64,000 nt of DNA from an uncultured Gemmatimonadota bacterium (GCA_902805735.1 CADCTW010000203.1:1-64000), one strand, 5' to 3'. Positions 45,043 to 54,767 are shown, numbered from the stretch's first letter. Numbers and translations: made by a program. The notes: generated by a model from the sequence alone, not told the origin.

Positions 45043-46557
45043 ATGAAGCTCCGCTCACGCTTCGTCCTCACGCTGCTGGCCATCACGGTGGTGCTGATCG
45101 TACCCGCGGTGTCGGCGCTGTTCGCGCTGCGCGAGCTGCAGAACGTGGCGGCGCAGCTCCGCATCCGCGACACCGAGGCCACCGCCATCCTGGGCCGCAT
45201 CCACACCGGGCTGGAGGAGCTGGACTACGCCCACAGCAACCACGTGGTGCTGTGGAACATCTCGCGCGACACCGCGCTCTACTGGCGCGGCCAGACGGAC
45301 ACGGCGGCGGCGCGGGTGGCCGCCGAGCTGCGCACCCTCAGCAGCCGCCCGCGCGCCTCCGAAGCGTTCCGCGGCGCGGCGCTGCGCGCCACCAGCCAGT
45401 TCAGCCGCCTGCACGGCGCCATCCGCGAAGAGCAGTCGCGGCTGGAGCGGGGCGTGGCGGATCCCAACACGGAGTTCCGCCAGTCCGTGGTGGTCCCCGC
45501 CTTCGACGCCATGGAGCACTCCCTGGAGCCGATCGCGCGCACCATCAACCAGGAGGGCGAAGACAAGGTGCGGCGGGCGCAGGAGGTGGCCAACCGCGCC
45601 ACCACCACCACGCTGCTGGCCCTGGCCGCGGCGCTCCTGGTCACCCTGGCGCTGGGCGCGTGGCTCACGCGCGGGGTGCTGCGCCCCGTCAGCGAGCTGC
45701 GCCAGGGGATGGCGCACGTGGCCGAGGGCGACTTCGCCCCCGAGATCCGCGTCCCCACCGCGCGGCCGGACGAGATCGGCGACCTGGCGCGCTCCTTCAC
45801 CTCCATGGCCGACCGCCTGGCCGAGCTGGACCGGCTCAAAGCCGAGTTCGTTTCCGTGGCCTCGCACGAGATCAAGACGCCGCTCAGCGTCATCCGCGGC
45901 TACGTGTCGCTGCTGGCGGACGGTATCTACGGCGAGGTGAACGAGGTGCAAAAGAAGACGCTGGGCGCCGTCAACGACCAGACGGACCGCCTCACCCGCC
46001 TGGTGCACCGCCTGCTGGACATCTCCCGCTTCGAGGCCGGCGGCGGGCGGCTGGAGCTGCGGCGCATCAACGTGCGCGACTTCCTGCAGGAGCTGGTGAG
46101 CGGCTTCCAGGTGCTGGCGTACCAGAACGGGATCGACTTCCGGGTGGACGTGGCCGACGACCTGCCGGTGAACGTGGTGGGCGACGCCGACCGCCTCAAC
46201 GAGGTGCTCGGCAACCTCCTCTCCAACGCCTTCAAGTTCACCAGGCGGGGGGGCACCATCCACCTGGTGGCCCAGCGCGATGGAGCCAACATCCGCGTCA
46301 AGGTGGCGGACACGGGCGTGGGGATCCCGGCGGACAAGCTTCCGCACATCTTCGAGAAGTTCTACCAGGTGGACAACGAGGCCCAGCCGCGCTCCGTGGG
46401 CTCCGGGCTGGGGCTGGCGATCGCGCGGGAGATCGTGGAGGCGCATGGGGGCACGATCAGTGCAGCGAGCGAGCCCGGACGGGGCACCACCTTCACCATG
46501 GTGATCCCCGACCGGCCGCCGTCCGCGAAGGGTGGCGATCTGCTTCCCCACGGCTGA
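45043..46557 (+). CDS. Membrane sensor histidine kinase
   Basis: A 504-aa sensor kinase. TM1 at about 8-28, extracytoplasmic four-helix-like sensor (30-186), TM2 at 187-208, HAMP (208-262), HisKA with phospho-accepting His275 in SVASHEIKTPLS, and an HATPase domain with N box NEVLGNLLSNAFKF near 386, G1 DTGVGIP near 425 and G2 GSGLGLAI near 452. No response regulator is adjacent, so the partner is encoded elsewhere. The signal is unknown. Confidence 0.93.
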   Translation: MKLRSRFVLTLLAITVVLIVPAVSALFALRELQNVAAQLRIRDTEATAILGRIHTGLEELDYAHSNHVVLWNISRDTALYWRGQTDTAAARVAAELRTLSSRPRASEAFRGAALRATSQFSRLHGAIREEQSRLERGVADPNTEFRQSVVVPAFDAMEHSLEPIARTINQEGEDKVRRAQEVANRATTTTLLALAAALLVTLALGAWLTRGVLRPVSELRQGMAHVAEGDFAPEIRVPTARPDEIGDLARSFTSMADRLAELDRLKAEFVSVASHEIKTPLSVIRGYVSLLADGIYGEVNEVQKKTLGAVNDQTDRLTRLVHRLLDISRFEAGGGRLELRRINVRDFLQELVSGFQVLAYQNGIDFRVDVADDLPVNVVGDADRLNEVLGNLLSNAFKFTRRGGTIHLVAQRDGANIRVKVADTGVGIPADKLPHIFEKFYQVDNEAQPRSVGSGLGLAIAREIVEAHGGTISAASEPGRGTTFTMVIPDRPPSAKGGDLLPHG

Positions 46558-46562
46558 AAATA

Positions 46563-47150
46563 ATGCGAACGCTCTTCATCCTGCTCGCCGCGCTCTTCCT
46601 CCCCGCGTGCGCCACTCTCCGCGGGGGACGGTCGGACGCGGGCGAGCGGACCCGGCTCTGGCAAGCGGCGCACGCCGCCTATCACCAGGACTCGTTCCGC
46701 GTGGCCGCCGCCGCCTTCCAGCGCCTGGCGACGGACTATCCCCGCACGCCGGAGGGGCACGAGGCGCGCTTCTACCTGGGCGTGCTGAGCCTGGAGCCGC
46801 GCAGCGCCGTGGACCTGACCATCGCCCGCCAGCACCTGCAGCTCTACGTGGGCGCCGACACGATGCAGGAGACGCGCGGCTACCACGGGCGCGAAGCCGC
46901 GTCGCTCCTCCGCCTGGTCAGCGAGCTGCAGCGCCCCTGCGACGTGCGCGTGGGCGCCCTGGCCTGCGAGACGCGCGTGGTGACGCGCCCCGGCGCGCCG
47001 GAGCCCGCCGCGCCCACCGGCGGCTCGGAGAACAGCGCCGAAGCCGCCCGCCTGCGCCGCGAAGTGGCCGAGCGCGACCAGACCATCAAGGATCTGCGCG
47101 AAGAGCTGCAGCGCATCCGCAACACGCTGGCGCCGCGAAGACAACCCTGA
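46563..47150 (+). CDS. Lipoprotein with TPR-like repeat and C-terminal coiled coil
   Basis: A 195-aa lipoprotein (LFLPAC lipobox at about residue 16). Residues 33-90 look like a TPR/outer-membrane-assembly repeat (AYHQDSFRVAAAAFQRLATDYPRTP). The last 40 residues are a heptad-patterned helix (ARLRREVAERDQTIKDLREELQ). It starts 5 bp after the sensor kinase stop and is probably co-transcribed. This resembles YbgF/CpoB- or BamD-type envelope factors without being one clearly. Confidence 0.78.
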   Translation: MRTLFILLAALFLPACATLRGGRSDAGERTRLWQAAHAAYHQDSFRVAAAAFQRLATDYPRTPEGHEARFYLGVLSLEPRSAVDLTIARQHLQLYVGADTMQETRGYHGREAASLLRLVSELQRPCDVRVGALACETRVVTRPGAPEPAAPTGGSENSAEAARLRREVAERDQTIKDLREELQRIRNTLAPRRQP

Positions 47151-47151
47151 T

Positions 47152-47207
47152 CTCACACAGAGACACAGAGGCACAGAGAAACGCTTTTCTCTGTGTCTCT
47201 GTGCGAG
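47152..47207. repeat. CTCTGTGY palindromic repeat, copy 13
   Basis: Two-arm copy, right arm one unit shorter, filling the whole convergent gap between the lipoprotein and recG. Confidence 0.9.
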
Positions 47208-49325
47208 TCAGCCTACCCGGAACAGCTTCGCTCGCTCCCCGTAGCGCGCGTGGAGCGCCTTGCGCAGGAGTGGATGGCGTTCCAGGTCGGGGTCTTCGTC
47301 CACGATCCGGCGCGCTTCGCCGCGGGCTTTTTGCAGGAGCGCGGCATCTTTTTCCAGGTCGGCGAAGCGGAACGCGGGGAGGCCGGACTGGCGCGCGCCG
47401 AAAAGGTCGCCGTAGCCGCGGAGGCGCATGTCGGCCTCGGCGATCTCGAAGCCGTCCTCGGTGGAGGCGAAGATGCGCAGGCGCTCCAGGTGCTCGCCGC
47501 CGGGGGACAGGAGGATGCAGAAGCTCTCCTCCGACCCGCGCCCCACGCGGCCGCGAAGCTGGTGCAGCTGCGACAGGCCGAAGCGCTCGGCGTGCTCCAC
47601 CACCATCACCGTGGCGTTGGGCACGTCGATCCCCACCTCGATCACCGTGGTGGAGACCAGGATGTCCACCTCGCCGGCACCGAAGGCGCGCATCACGCGG
47701 TCCTTTTCCTCGCCCGGCATCTGGCCGTGGATCAGGGCCAGCGTCCGGTCCGGGAAGAGGGTGCGCAGCGACTCGAACTCCTCCGTGGCCGACTTCAGGT
47801 CCAGCTTCTCGGACTCGTCCACCAGCGGGTACACGAAGTACACCTGGCGCCCGCGCTCCACCTGCTCGCGCACGAACGCCAGCACCTTGGGGCGCGCGGA
47901 CTCGTTGCGCAGCGCCGTGCGCACCGGGAGGCGGTTGGGCGGGCGCTCGTCCAGCACCGAGATGTCCAGGTCGCCGTACAGCGTCAGGGCCAGCGAGCGG
48001 GGGATGGGCGTGGCGGACATCACCAGCGTGTCCGCGTGCGAGCCCATCTCGGTGAGGGCGAGGCGCTGCTTCACGCCGAAGCGGTGCTGCTCGTCCACCA
48101 CCACCAGCCCCAGCTTGTGGAACTCCACCGCTTCCTGGATCAGCGCGTGGGTGCCCACCACCACGTCCGCGTCGCCCACGGCGATGCGGTAGGCGGCCTC
48201 CTTCCACTGCTTCGCGCTCAGCCGCCCCGTGAGGAGCGACACGCCCACGGGAAGGCCGTCCAGCAGCTTGACCATGGTGCGCGCGTGCTGCTCCGCCAGG
48301 ATCTCGGTGGGGGCCATCAGCGCGCCCTGGTAGCCGTTCTCCACCGCGCGCAGCATCGCGAAGAGCGCCACCACCGTCTTTCCCGAGCCCACGTCGCCCT
48401 GCAGCAGGCGGTTCATGCGGCGCGCCGCCGCCATGTCGTCGCCGATCTCCTTCAGCACGCGCTTCTGGGCGCCGGTCAGCGTGAAGGGGAGCTGCTTGTG
48501 GAAGGGGCGCACCAGGTGGTCGCGCCGCTCGAAGGCGATCCCCTCGCGCACCATCACGGCCTCGCGGCGGGAGCGGGCGTGCAGGATCTGCAGGAAGAAG
48601 AGCTCCTCGAACGCCAGCCGCCGCCTCCCCTGCTCCGCCTCGGCCAGCGACGACGGGCGGTGCATGGAGTCCAGCGCCTTCCACAGCGGGAGGATGCCGG
48701 CGTCCTCGCGGAGCTCGTCGTCCAGCGGGTCCTCGTCCCTGGCGGACTCCAGCAGGCCGTCCAGGTTGTCCGCGATCAGGGTGCGGACCTGGCGGTGCGT
48801 GAGCCCCTCCGTGGCCGGGTACACGGGGAAGATGGCGCCCGTCTCTTCCGACGAGTCCTCCCCCTCCGAGGCGATGATGGTGTACTCGCGCGGCTGGAAC
48901 TGGCGCCCGTGGTAGAACCGCACGGTGCCGGAGAGGAGGAGGAGGTCGCCCTTCTTCAGCAGCCGGTCCAGGAAGGGCTGCCCGGGCCACGAGCACTCGA
49001 TCAGCCCGCTCCCGTCACGCACCACCGCCTGGAAGATGCGCAGCCCCCGGCGCGTGGGGAGCACGCCCTTGGAAACGATGCGGCCGATGATGGTGGCCTC
49101 CATCCCCGGCTCCAGCGCGGCGATCCTGGTGATGGTGCTGGCGTCTTCGTAGCGGTGCGGGACGTGGAAGAGGAGGTCCCGCGCGCTGAGCAGCCCCATC
49201 TTCTTGAGGAGATCGGCGCGTTTGGGCCCCACGCCCTTCAGGAACTGGATCGGTCGATCCAGCTCCGAGTACGCGGGGGCCGCGTCGGGCGCGGTGGGGA
49301 GAACGTAGGGCTTGGGGCGGGCCAC
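47208..49325 (-). CDS. recG: ATP-dependent DNA helicase RecG
   Basis: A 705-aa branch-migration helicase acting on stalled replication forks and recombination intermediates. The OB-fold wedge domain spans about 60-170, motif I is QGDVGSGKTVVAL near 313, motif II VVDEQHRFG near 418 and the C-terminal helicase motifs include STTVIEVGIDVP and HQLRGRVGRG near 590-620. It starts at 49325 and follows ftsY in the same direction across a repeat. Confidence 0.96.
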   Translation of the reverse strand: MARPKPYVLPTAPDAAPAYSELDRPIQFLKGVGPKRADLLKKMGLLSARDLLFHVPHRYEDASTITRIAALEPGMEATIIGRIVSKGVLPTRRGLRIFQAVVRDGSGLIECSWPGQPFLDRLLKKGDLLLLSGTVRFYHGRQFQPREYTIIASEGEDSSEETGAIFPVYPATEGLTHRQVRTLIADNLDGLLESARDEDPLDDELREDAGILPLWKALDSMHRPSSLAEAEQGRRRLAFEELFFLQILHARSRREAVMVREGIAFERRDHLVRPFHKQLPFTLTGAQKRVLKEIGDDMAAARRMNRLLQGDVGSGKTVVALFAMLRAVENGYQGALMAPTEILAEQHARTMVKLLDGLPVGVSLLTGRLSAKQWKEAAYRIAVGDADVVVGTHALIQEAVEFHKLGLVVVDEQHRFGVKQRLALTEMGSHADTLVMSATPIPRSLALTLYGDLDISVLDERPPNRLPVRTALRNESARPKVLAFVREQVERGRQVYFVYPLVDESEKLDLKSATEEFESLRTLFPDRTLALIHGQMPGEEKDRVMRAFGAGEVDILVSTTVIEVGIDVPNATVMVVEHAERFGLSQLHQLRGRVGRGSEESFCILLSPGGEHLERLRIFASTEDGFEIAEADMRLRGYGDLFGARQSGLPAFRFADLEKDAALLQKARGEARRIVDEDPDLERHPLLRKALHARYGERAKLFRVG

Positions 49326-49357
49326 TGGATGCGCGTTGGAGTCCGTGAACTGCGTGG

Positions 49358-49384
49358 CTCACACGGAGACACAGAGGCACAGCG
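49358..49384. repeat. CTCTGTGY repeat, single arm, copy 14
   Basis: Left-type arm (CTCACACGGAGACACAGAG...) just past the ftsY stop and upstream of recG. Confidence 0.8.
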
Positions 49385-49387
49385 GAG

Positions 49388-50317
49388 TCACCCCGTGAGC
49401 ACCTCTTCCGCGAACGCCTCGATCTCAAAGGGCACGAGGTCGTCGAGCGCCTCGCCCACGCCGATGAACTTCACCGGGAGGTCGAACTCTTCCTTGATCG
49501 CCACGACGATGCCGCCCTTGGCGGTGCCGTCCATCTTGGTGAGGACGATGCCGGTGAGGGGGAGCGTCTGGCCGAAGCTGCGGATCTGCGCCAGGGCGTT
49601 CTGGCCCACGGTGGAGTCCAGCACCATCAGCGTCTCGTGCGGGGCGCCGGGGAGCTTCTTGCCGATGACGCGGTGCACCTTCTCCAGCTCCTTCATCAGG
49701 TCGCCCTGGGTGTGCAGGCGTCCCGCCGTGTCCACGATCACCACGTCCACGTCGTTGGCGATGGCGCGCTCCAGCGCGTCGAAGGCCACCGCCGCCGGGT
49801 CGCGCCCCGCCTCCGAGCCCACGAAGTCGCACCCCACGCGGTCCGCCCAGCGCCGGAGCTGCTCCACGGCGCCGGCGCGGAAGGTGTCGCCCGCGGCGAT
49901 CAGCACCCTGCGCCCCTGCCGCGTCATGCGGTGGGCCAGCTTGGCGATGGTCGTGGTCTTCCCCACCCCGTTGACCCCCGCGATCAGCAGGACGGTGGGC
50001 CCCTCGTCGTAGTTGAAGCGCAGCGCCGTGTCCGAGCGCCCGGCGGAGAGGATGGCGACGATCTCCTCGCGCACGGCGCGCAGGAAGTCGTTCTGCGACC
50101 GCGCGATGCCGCGCTCCGCCAGCGTCTCCACCACGCGCACCAGCCGAAGCGTGGAAGGCACCCCGAAGTCGGCCGCGATCAGCGTCTCCTCCAGCCCCTC
50201 CAGCGACCCCTCGTCCATCCCCTTCACCAGCACCGTCACGTCCGTCAGCGCGACGTCGACGATCCGGTCCCAGAGCGACTTCTTCCCTTCTTCTTTCTTC
50301 CGAAACAGACGAGCCAT
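49388..50317 (-). CDS. ftsY: Signal recognition particle receptor FtsY
   Basis: A 309-aa SRP GTPase that docks ribosome-SRP complexes at the membrane. Only the NG domain is present: N domain about 10-95, G1 GVNGVGKTTTIAKLA near 117, G3 DTAGRLH near 200, G4 TKMDG near 258. The acidic A domain of E. coli FtsY is missing; a short basic RLFRKKEEGKK start may replace it. An ATG at 50329 is an alternative start. Confidence 0.94.
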   Translation of the reverse strand: MARLFRKKEEGKKSLWDRIVDVALTDVTVLVKGMDEGSLEGLEETLIAADFGVPSTLRLVRVVETLAERGIARSQNDFLRAVREEIVAILSAGRSDTALRFNYDEGPTVLLIAGVNGVGKTTTIAKLAHRMTRQGRRVLIAAGDTFRAGAVEQLRRWADRVGCDFVGSEAGRDPAAVAFDALERAIANDVDVVIVDTAGRLHTQGDLMKELEKVHRVIGKKLPGAPHETLMVLDSTVGQNALAQIRSFGQTLPLTGIVLTKMDGTAKGGIVVAIKEEFDLPVKFIGVGEALDDLVPFEIEAFAEEVLTG

Positions 50318-50355
50318 CTTCGATCCCATTCCCGTTTTCGAGTCTTCTCAATGTA

Positions 50356-50417
50356 TCACACAGAGGCACAGAGGCACAGAGAAGAACCCATCTCCGTGCC
50401 TCTGTGCCTCTGTGTGA
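50356..50417. repeat. CTCTGTGY palindromic repeat, copy 15
   Basis: Full two-arm copy just past the 3' end of the superoxide dismutase gene. Confidence 0.9.
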
Positions 50418-50426
50418 CCCCTGCTG

Positions 50427-51041
50427 TTACGAAGCCTGCGTGAACCGCCGCGCGACCTCTTCCCAGTTGATCGTGTTGAACCAGGCGTCCAGGTAGTCCG
50501 GGCGGCGGTTCTGGTAGCGGAGGTAGTAGGCGTGCTCCCACACGTCCACGCCCAGGATGGGCGTGTAGCCGGCCATCAGCGGCGAATCCTGGTTCTGCGT
50601 GTCGATCACCTGCAGCTTGCCCTGGTCGTCCACCACCAGCCACGACCACCCGCTCCCGAAGCGGCCCTTGCCGGCGTCCACCATGCGCGTCTTGAGCTGG
50701 TCGTAGCCGCCGAAGGCCTGCGTGATGGCGTCCGCGAGGGGGCCGGTGGGCTGGCCCCCGCCGTTGGGGCCCATCACCTGCCAGAAGAGCGTATGGTTGG
50801 CGTGCCCGCCGCCGTTGTTGCGCACGGCGTTGCGGATGTCCTCCGGCACCTCGTCGATGCGGCGGAGGAGGGCGTCGATGTCGTCGCCGGCCTGGAACTC
50901 CGGGTGCTTGTCCAGCGCGGCGTTCAGGTTGGTGACGTAGGTGGCGTGGTGCTTGTCGTGGTGGATCTGCATCGTCTGCGTGTCGATGTGCGGCTCGAGC
51001 GCGTCGTACGCGTAGGGCAGATCCGGAAGGGTGAACGGCAT
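50427..51041 (-). CDS. sodA: Iron/manganese superoxide dismutase
   Basis: A 204-aa Fe/Mn SOD removing superoxide. Metal ligands are His28 ([12 protein letters not shown]), His near 83 ([10 protein letters not shown]), and Asp and His in [10 protein letters not shown] near 166-170. The NGGGQPTG and [10 protein letters not shown] segments fit the Mn-type, but metal choice cannot be fixed from sequence. ATG 51041 is preceded by GGAGG at 7 bp. No signal peptide. Confidence 0.95.
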   Translation of the reverse strand: MPFTLPDLPYAYDALEPHIDTQTMQIHHDKHHATYVTNLNAALDKHPEFQAGDDIDALLRRIDEVPEDIRNAVRNNGGGHANHTLFWQVMGPNGGGQPTGPLADAITQAFGGYDQLKTRMVDAGKGRFGSGWSWLVVDDQGKLQVIDTQNQDSPLMAGYTPILGVDVWEHAYYLRYQNRRPDYLDAWFNTINWEEVARRFTQAS

Positions 51042-51263
51042 CGTGTGCCTCCGTCTTGAGTTGAGGACCGTGGGTCGCGCGTGGGGTGCGCGGCGCGTCG
51101 CGCCCGGCGGACGCAAGGGGCGCACCCGGCCCGCACGGCTGCCGCCCAATCTACGCCGCGTCAGATGTTCCGCCACGGACCCCCGGTGACGCGGCGGCGG
51201 CACTCCCCATGCGACGCATGCGGATGTCCCACAAACGTTTGAGCCCCGATGAGAGTGGTTCCC

Positions 51264-52598
51264 ATGACCAGGATGCGCCTCTATCTCCTCGCCGCCTGCG
51301 CCGCCCTGGCGGCCTGCGAAGAACCGGCCACCGGCGTCCGAAGCAGGGACGACACGGTGCGCGCCGTTCGCGACGCCGCGCGCCCACTGACCGGCGCGGC
51401 GGCCGACTACGATCCGCTGATGTCGGCCGTCGGCGAGAGCCGCTACGTGCTGCTGGGTGAGGCGACCCACGGCACGCACGAGTTCTACGCCGAGCGCGCG
51501 CGCATCTCGCGGCGGCTGATCGACGAGCGCGGGTTCGCGGCGATCGTTGTGGAAGGCGAGTTTCCCGCCGGCCGGCGCGTCAACGAGTACCTGCACGGCC
51601 GCGGCGGCGACGCATCGCCCGAGGCGGCGCTCTCCGGCTTCACGGAGTTCCCCCTCTGGATGTGGCGCAACGCCGAGGTCCGCGACTTCGTGCGCGACCT
51701 GCGCGCCCTCAACGCGGGCCGGGCGGCGGGGAACCGCGTGTCGTTCTACGGGATGGACGTGTACAGCCTTTACCCCTCGCAGGGGGACGTGATCGCGTAC
51801 CTGGAGCGCGTCGATCCCGCGGCGGCCTCGAGGGCGCGCACGCGCTACGCCTGCTTCGCCCCCTACGAGCGCGACCCGCAGCGCTACGGGAGCGAAGCGT
51901 CCATCTCCCCCGCCGCGTCGTGCGCCACGCAGGCGGCGGAGCAGCTCGCCGAGATGGAGGGGCGCTTCGCTGCCGCCCCCGCGGACCCCGAGCTGTTCGA
52001 CGCCGTGCAGAGCGCGCGGGTGGTGCGCGGCGCGGAGGAGTTCTACCGCCGCAACTCCGAACGCGGGGACGCCGCCTGGAACGCCCGCGACCGCCACATG
52101 GCCGCGACGCTGACGGCGCTGGCCACGCACCTGGAGGCACGCGGCCAGCGCGGCAGGATCGCCGTGTGGGCCCACAACTCCCACGTGGGCGATGCGCGCG
52201 CCACGGAGTTCGGCGCGCGGGGGCAGCTCACGCTGGGCCAGCTCATGCGCGAGCGGGCCCCCAACGACACCTTCCTGCTCGGCTTCACCACTTACGAGGG
52301 CACCGTCCTCGCCGCGGCCTCGTGGGGCACGCCGGGCCGCGCGACGGCGCTGCGTCCCGCCCTGGCCGGAAGCTACTCCGCCCTCTTCCACGAAACGGGG
52401 ATCCAGGACTTCCTGCTCATCCTGCGCGGTTCCCCCGCCGCCCCCGCCCTCCAGGACATGCGCCTGGAGCGCGCCGTCGGCGTGGTCTACGCCCCCCAGA
52501 CGGAGCGCCAGAGCCATTACTTCCTGGCCAGCATCGCCGACCAGTTCGACGCCGTGATCCACTTCGACCGCACAGACGCCGTAAGCCCGCTCCCGTAG
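51264..52598 (+). CDS. Erythromycin esterase-like lipoprotein
   Basis: A 444-aa lipoprotein (ALAAC lipobox at about 18) with an EreA/EreC-type domain. Catalytic blocks are [13 protein letters not shown] near 65, [16 protein letters not shown] near 95 and [11 protein letters not shown] near 301. The family includes macrolide esterases, but exported environmental members often have unknown substrates, so resistance should not be assumed. An ATG at 51249 would add five residues; I prefer 51264 because it gives a compact signal peptide after a purine-rich AGAGTGG. Confidence 0.85.
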   Translation: MTRMRLYLLAACAALAACEEPATGVRSRDDTVRAVRDAARPLTGAAADYDPLMSAVGESRYVLLGEATHGTHEFYAERARISRRLIDERGFAAIVVEGEFPAGRRVNEYLHGRGGDASPEAALSGFTEFPLWMWRNAEVRDFVRDLRALNAGRAAGNRVSFYGMDVYSLYPSQGDVIAYLERVDPAAASRARTRYACFAPYERDPQRYGSEASISPAASCATQAAEQLAEMEGRFAAAPADPELFDAVQSARVVRGAEEFYRRNSERGDAAWNARDRHMAATLTALATHLEARGQRGRIAVWAHNSHVGDARATEFGARGQLTLGQLMRERAPNDTFLLGFTTYEGTVLAAASWGTPGRATALRPALAGSYSALFHETGIQDFLLILRGSPAAPALQDMRLERAVGVVYAPQTERQSHYFLASIADQFDAVIHFDRTDAVSPLP

Positions 52599-52637
52599 GT
52601 GCCGACGCGAGGCGCCGGCCGAGGTGCCGCAGAGGCG

Positions 52638-52724
52638 CCGACGGGAAGATACGGGCCGGCGGGTAGAGGCGCCGGCGGAGGTGCCGGCGGGAAGATACGG
52701 GCCCGGCGGGTAGAGGCGCCGGCA
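52638..52724. repeat. 46-bp direct repeat, two copies
   Basis: The unit GGGAAGATACGGGC-CGGCGGGTAGAGGCGCCGGC occurs twice in tandem with minor changes. Confidence 0.7.
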
Positions 52725-52730
52725 TTCCGC

Positions 52731-52855
52731 GAGCGATTGAAATCACCGCTGGAACCACGCGAAGTCCCCTGCGGGGACTATCCGGCTCCGGCTGGAATCG
52801 AAGGAACAGTCCACGGAGCGGACTTCGCGTAGGTCCAGCGTCGTTTCAATCGCTC
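52731..52855. repeat. MITE-like inverted-repeat element
   Basis: Arms 52731-52767 and 52820-52855 are imperfect inverted copies (GAGCGATTGAAA...CGCGAAGTCC), and a perfect GTCCCC-TGC-GGGGAC hairpin sits at 52764-52778. Non-coding. Confidence 0.75.
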
Positions 52856-52904
52856 CTGGTCGTCGTCCGGCATCCTCTCCCCTCAAGCCCACAAAGCCAC
52901 AATC

Positions 52905-52964
52905 CACAAAGACACGGAGGCACAGAGATGAACCAATCTCTGTGCCTCTGTGTCTCTGTGTGAG
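52905..52964. repeat. CTCTGTGY palindromic repeat, copy 16
   Basis: Two-arm copy with a decayed left arm, just past the 3' end of parA at a convergent junction. Confidence 0.88.
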
Positions 52965-52974
52965 CCCAATCAGT

Positions 52975-53787
52975 TCACCCCGCCGCCCGCCCCTTCCTCT
53001 CCTCGGACACGGGCGCGTTCATCCCGTACCGCTGCATGAGCTCCACGGCCAGCGACAGGTAGCTCCGCGCCCCCACGGACCGCGCATCGTACGCGAGCAC
53101 GGGGCGCTCGAAGCTGGGCGCCTCGGCCAGCCGCACGTTGCGCGGGATGACGGTGGCGAAGGTGCGCTCGCCCAGGTACCCGCGCACCTCCGCGGCCACA
53201 CTCTGCGCGAGGGACAGGCGCCCGTCGAACATGGTGATGAGGGCGCCCTCGATGCGCAGCGACGGGTTCAGCGTCCTCACCAGCTCCAGGTTCTCCATGA
53301 GCTGCGAAAGCCCTTCCAGGGCAAAGAACTCCGCCTGCACCGGCACCAGCACGCTGTCCGCGGCCACCAGGGCGCCCAGCGTGTACAGCCCCAGCGCGGG
53401 CGGGCAGTCCAGCAGCACGAAGTCGTACAGGTCGCGGATGGGGAGGAGCGCCTCGCGCAGCCGCTGCTCGCGGCCGGGGAGGCTGGCCATCTCCACCTCG
53501 CCGCCCAGCAGGTGCTCGCTGGTGGGGACCACGTCCAGGAACGCGATGTCCGGCGAGCGCACCACGGCGCTGGCCAGCGGCGCCCCGTCGAAGAGCACGC
53601 CGTACAACGACGACCGCGCCGTGTTGCGCAGCTCCGCCGGGAGGAGGCCGCTGGAGGCGTTGCCCTGGGGGTCCAGGTCCACCACGAGCGTGCGCTTCTC
53701 GGCCGCGGCCAGGCTGGCGCCGAGGTTCACGGCGGTGGTGGTCTTGCCGACCCCGCCCTTCTGGTTGGCGATCGCGATGACTGGCAT
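52975..53787 (-). CDS. ParA/Soj-family partition ATPase
   Basis: A 270-aa deviant Walker ATPase (NQKGGVGKTTTAVNLG at 8-23, VDLDPQGNAS near 46, FVLLDCPPALG near 122) of the ParA/Soj class that positions chromosomes or other cargo. No ParB gene follows, and no parS-like TGTTTCACGTGAAACA site is visible in the window, so it is either the chromosomal Soj with parB elsewhere or an orphan positioning ATPase. Gene symbol withheld for that reason. Confidence 0.88.
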   Translation of the reverse strand: MPVIAIANQKGGVGKTTTAVNLGASLAAAEKRTLVVDLDPQGNASSGLLPAELRNTARSSLYGVLFDGAPLASAVVRSPDIAFLDVVPTSEHLLGGEVEMASLPGREQRLREALLPIRDLYDFVLLDCPPALGLYTLGALVAADSVLVPVQAEFFALEGLSQLMENLELVRTLNPSLRIEGALITMFDGRLSLAQSVAAEVRGYLGERTFATVIPRNVRLAEAPSFERPVLAYDARSVGARSYLSLAVELMQRYGMNAPVSEERKGRAAG

Positions 53788-54172
53788 GGGCTCAGCGCAC
53801 CACGCGGCGCAGACCGCGTGCGGCCTGGAGGGACGACCAGCTCATGGATGCATCCACTGGAGGTGGGAACCGTCGGACGGCGGGGGCCTGCGGGGAGCTC
53901 GGAAAGCGGGAGTGCCTCCATATTGGGGAGCACCCCGCCCCTTCCGCAAGGGCGTTCCCAGACGTCCAATCTTTGCACGGACGGGCCCTTTCCGGGACAC
54001 CCCGCGCAACCGGTTGCGGCACAGGCACTTGCGCGTAAACCGTTCCGTTACATGCAGTTACAAAGGGGTTGACCGGCACGCCCCCCGGTGCTTACTTTGG
54101 GCCCTCCGACGCCGCGCCGTGCGCCGCCGGGTCCTCCCACAGAAGCTTCCCGAGCCTCCCGAGACCGTGAGA
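53788..54172. other. Gene-free divergent region with promoter and palindrome
   Basis: No gene seen in 385 bp. It contains a 14-bp palindrome CGCAACCGGTTGCG at 54005-54018, a GTAA/GTTAC-rich patch near 54035-54062 and the predicted promoter at 54069-54097. The parA promoter should lie at the left end. Confidence 0.65.
54069..54097 (+). promoter_or_regulatory. Predicted promoter of the 58-aa gene
   Basis: TTGACC at 54069-54074 and TTACTT at 54092-54097, spacing 17. It would give a leader of about 70 nt before the ATG at 54173. The -10 is poor, so this is a moderate prediction. Confidence 0.45.
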
Positions 54173-54349
54173 ATGATGGATGCCCGCCCCGTTGTACTGA
54201 CGCTGCCCAGCGACGTTGCCAACCGGGTGGAGGCGATCCAGCAGCGGGACCCGGAGCTCGTGGCCCAGATGCTTCGCTACTGCGCCATGCGGGAAACCAT
54301 CTTCCAGGTGCTGGCCGGAAACGCTCCGCAAACAAAAAGCTTGACCTAG
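54173..54349 (+). CDS. Small hypothetical protein
   Basis: A 58-aa frame (MMDARPVVLTLPSDVANRVE...) with regular codon bias and mostly helical prediction. The VVLTLPSDVANRVEAI start recalls ribbon-helix-helix proteins (a strand followed by a helix), which would make it a small DNA-binding protein, but length and lack of conserved residues leave this open. It follows a predicted promoter and precedes another small gene by 63 bp. Confidence 0.6.
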   Translation: MMDARPVVLTLPSDVANRVEAIQQRDPELVAQMLRYCAMRETIFQVLAGNAPQTKSLT

Positions 54350-54412
54350 CGCCCAATATTCGGCACAGTGAGCGGAACGCGAGTTTTCTCGTTCCTTTCA
54401 CACCCGTGCGGG

Positions 54413-54757
54413 ATGGCGCAGGACCCCTCGCTCCGGATCAAATACCTGGACTGGTGCTCGGCGAAGATCGCCGAGCACATTTTCGCGCTGGACCCGGACG
54501 GCTTCTGGCTCCTTTCGCAGAAAGCCGCCGAGGCGAGCCGCGTTCCCGCCGGCGCCGGGGCGTCCATGGCCGGGGGCGACGAGATCGTGGAGACCCTGGT
54601 GGGCACCGGCGAGCCCGCCGAGCGGCTGCGCCAGATGATCCTGGCCGTGCACCGCGAGCTGGACCTGCCCGACGAGGAGAGCTGGACGCTGCGCTACCGC
54701 GCCGACCCCGGCCTCTTCGAGCGCGACATGCTCGGCTTCCGCCCCGCCTACCGCTGA
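54413..54757 (+). CDS. Hypothetical protein
   Basis: A 114-aa acidic cytoplasmic protein with no family I recognise; GDEIVETLVGTGEPAERLRQ and HRELDLPDEESWTLRYRADP are helical. ATG 54413 is chosen over GTG 54368 because the extra residues look non-coding. It ends 11 bp from the convergent LexA-type gene, the only convergent junction in the window without a CTCTGTGY repeat. Confidence 0.6.
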   Translation: MAQDPSLRIKYLDWCSAKIAEHIFALDPDGFWLLSQKAAEASRVPAGAGASMAGGDEIVETLVGTGEPAERLRQMILAVHRELDLPDEESWTLRYRADPGLFERDMLGFRPAYR

Positions 54758-54767
54758 GGCGCGCACC

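Larger units (their letters stand above)
52599..52974. other. Gene-free region with direct and inverted repeats
   Basis: No gene seen in 376 bp. It holds two imperfect direct copies of a 46-bp unit (about 52638-52724), the inverted-repeat element at 52731-52855 and a CTCTGTGY palindrome at its right end. Confidence 0.75.

Noticed and set aside
51264-52598. Confirmed macrolide resistance gene
   Set aside because: The EreA-like fold is clear but substrate is not; exported environmental members need not act on macrolides.
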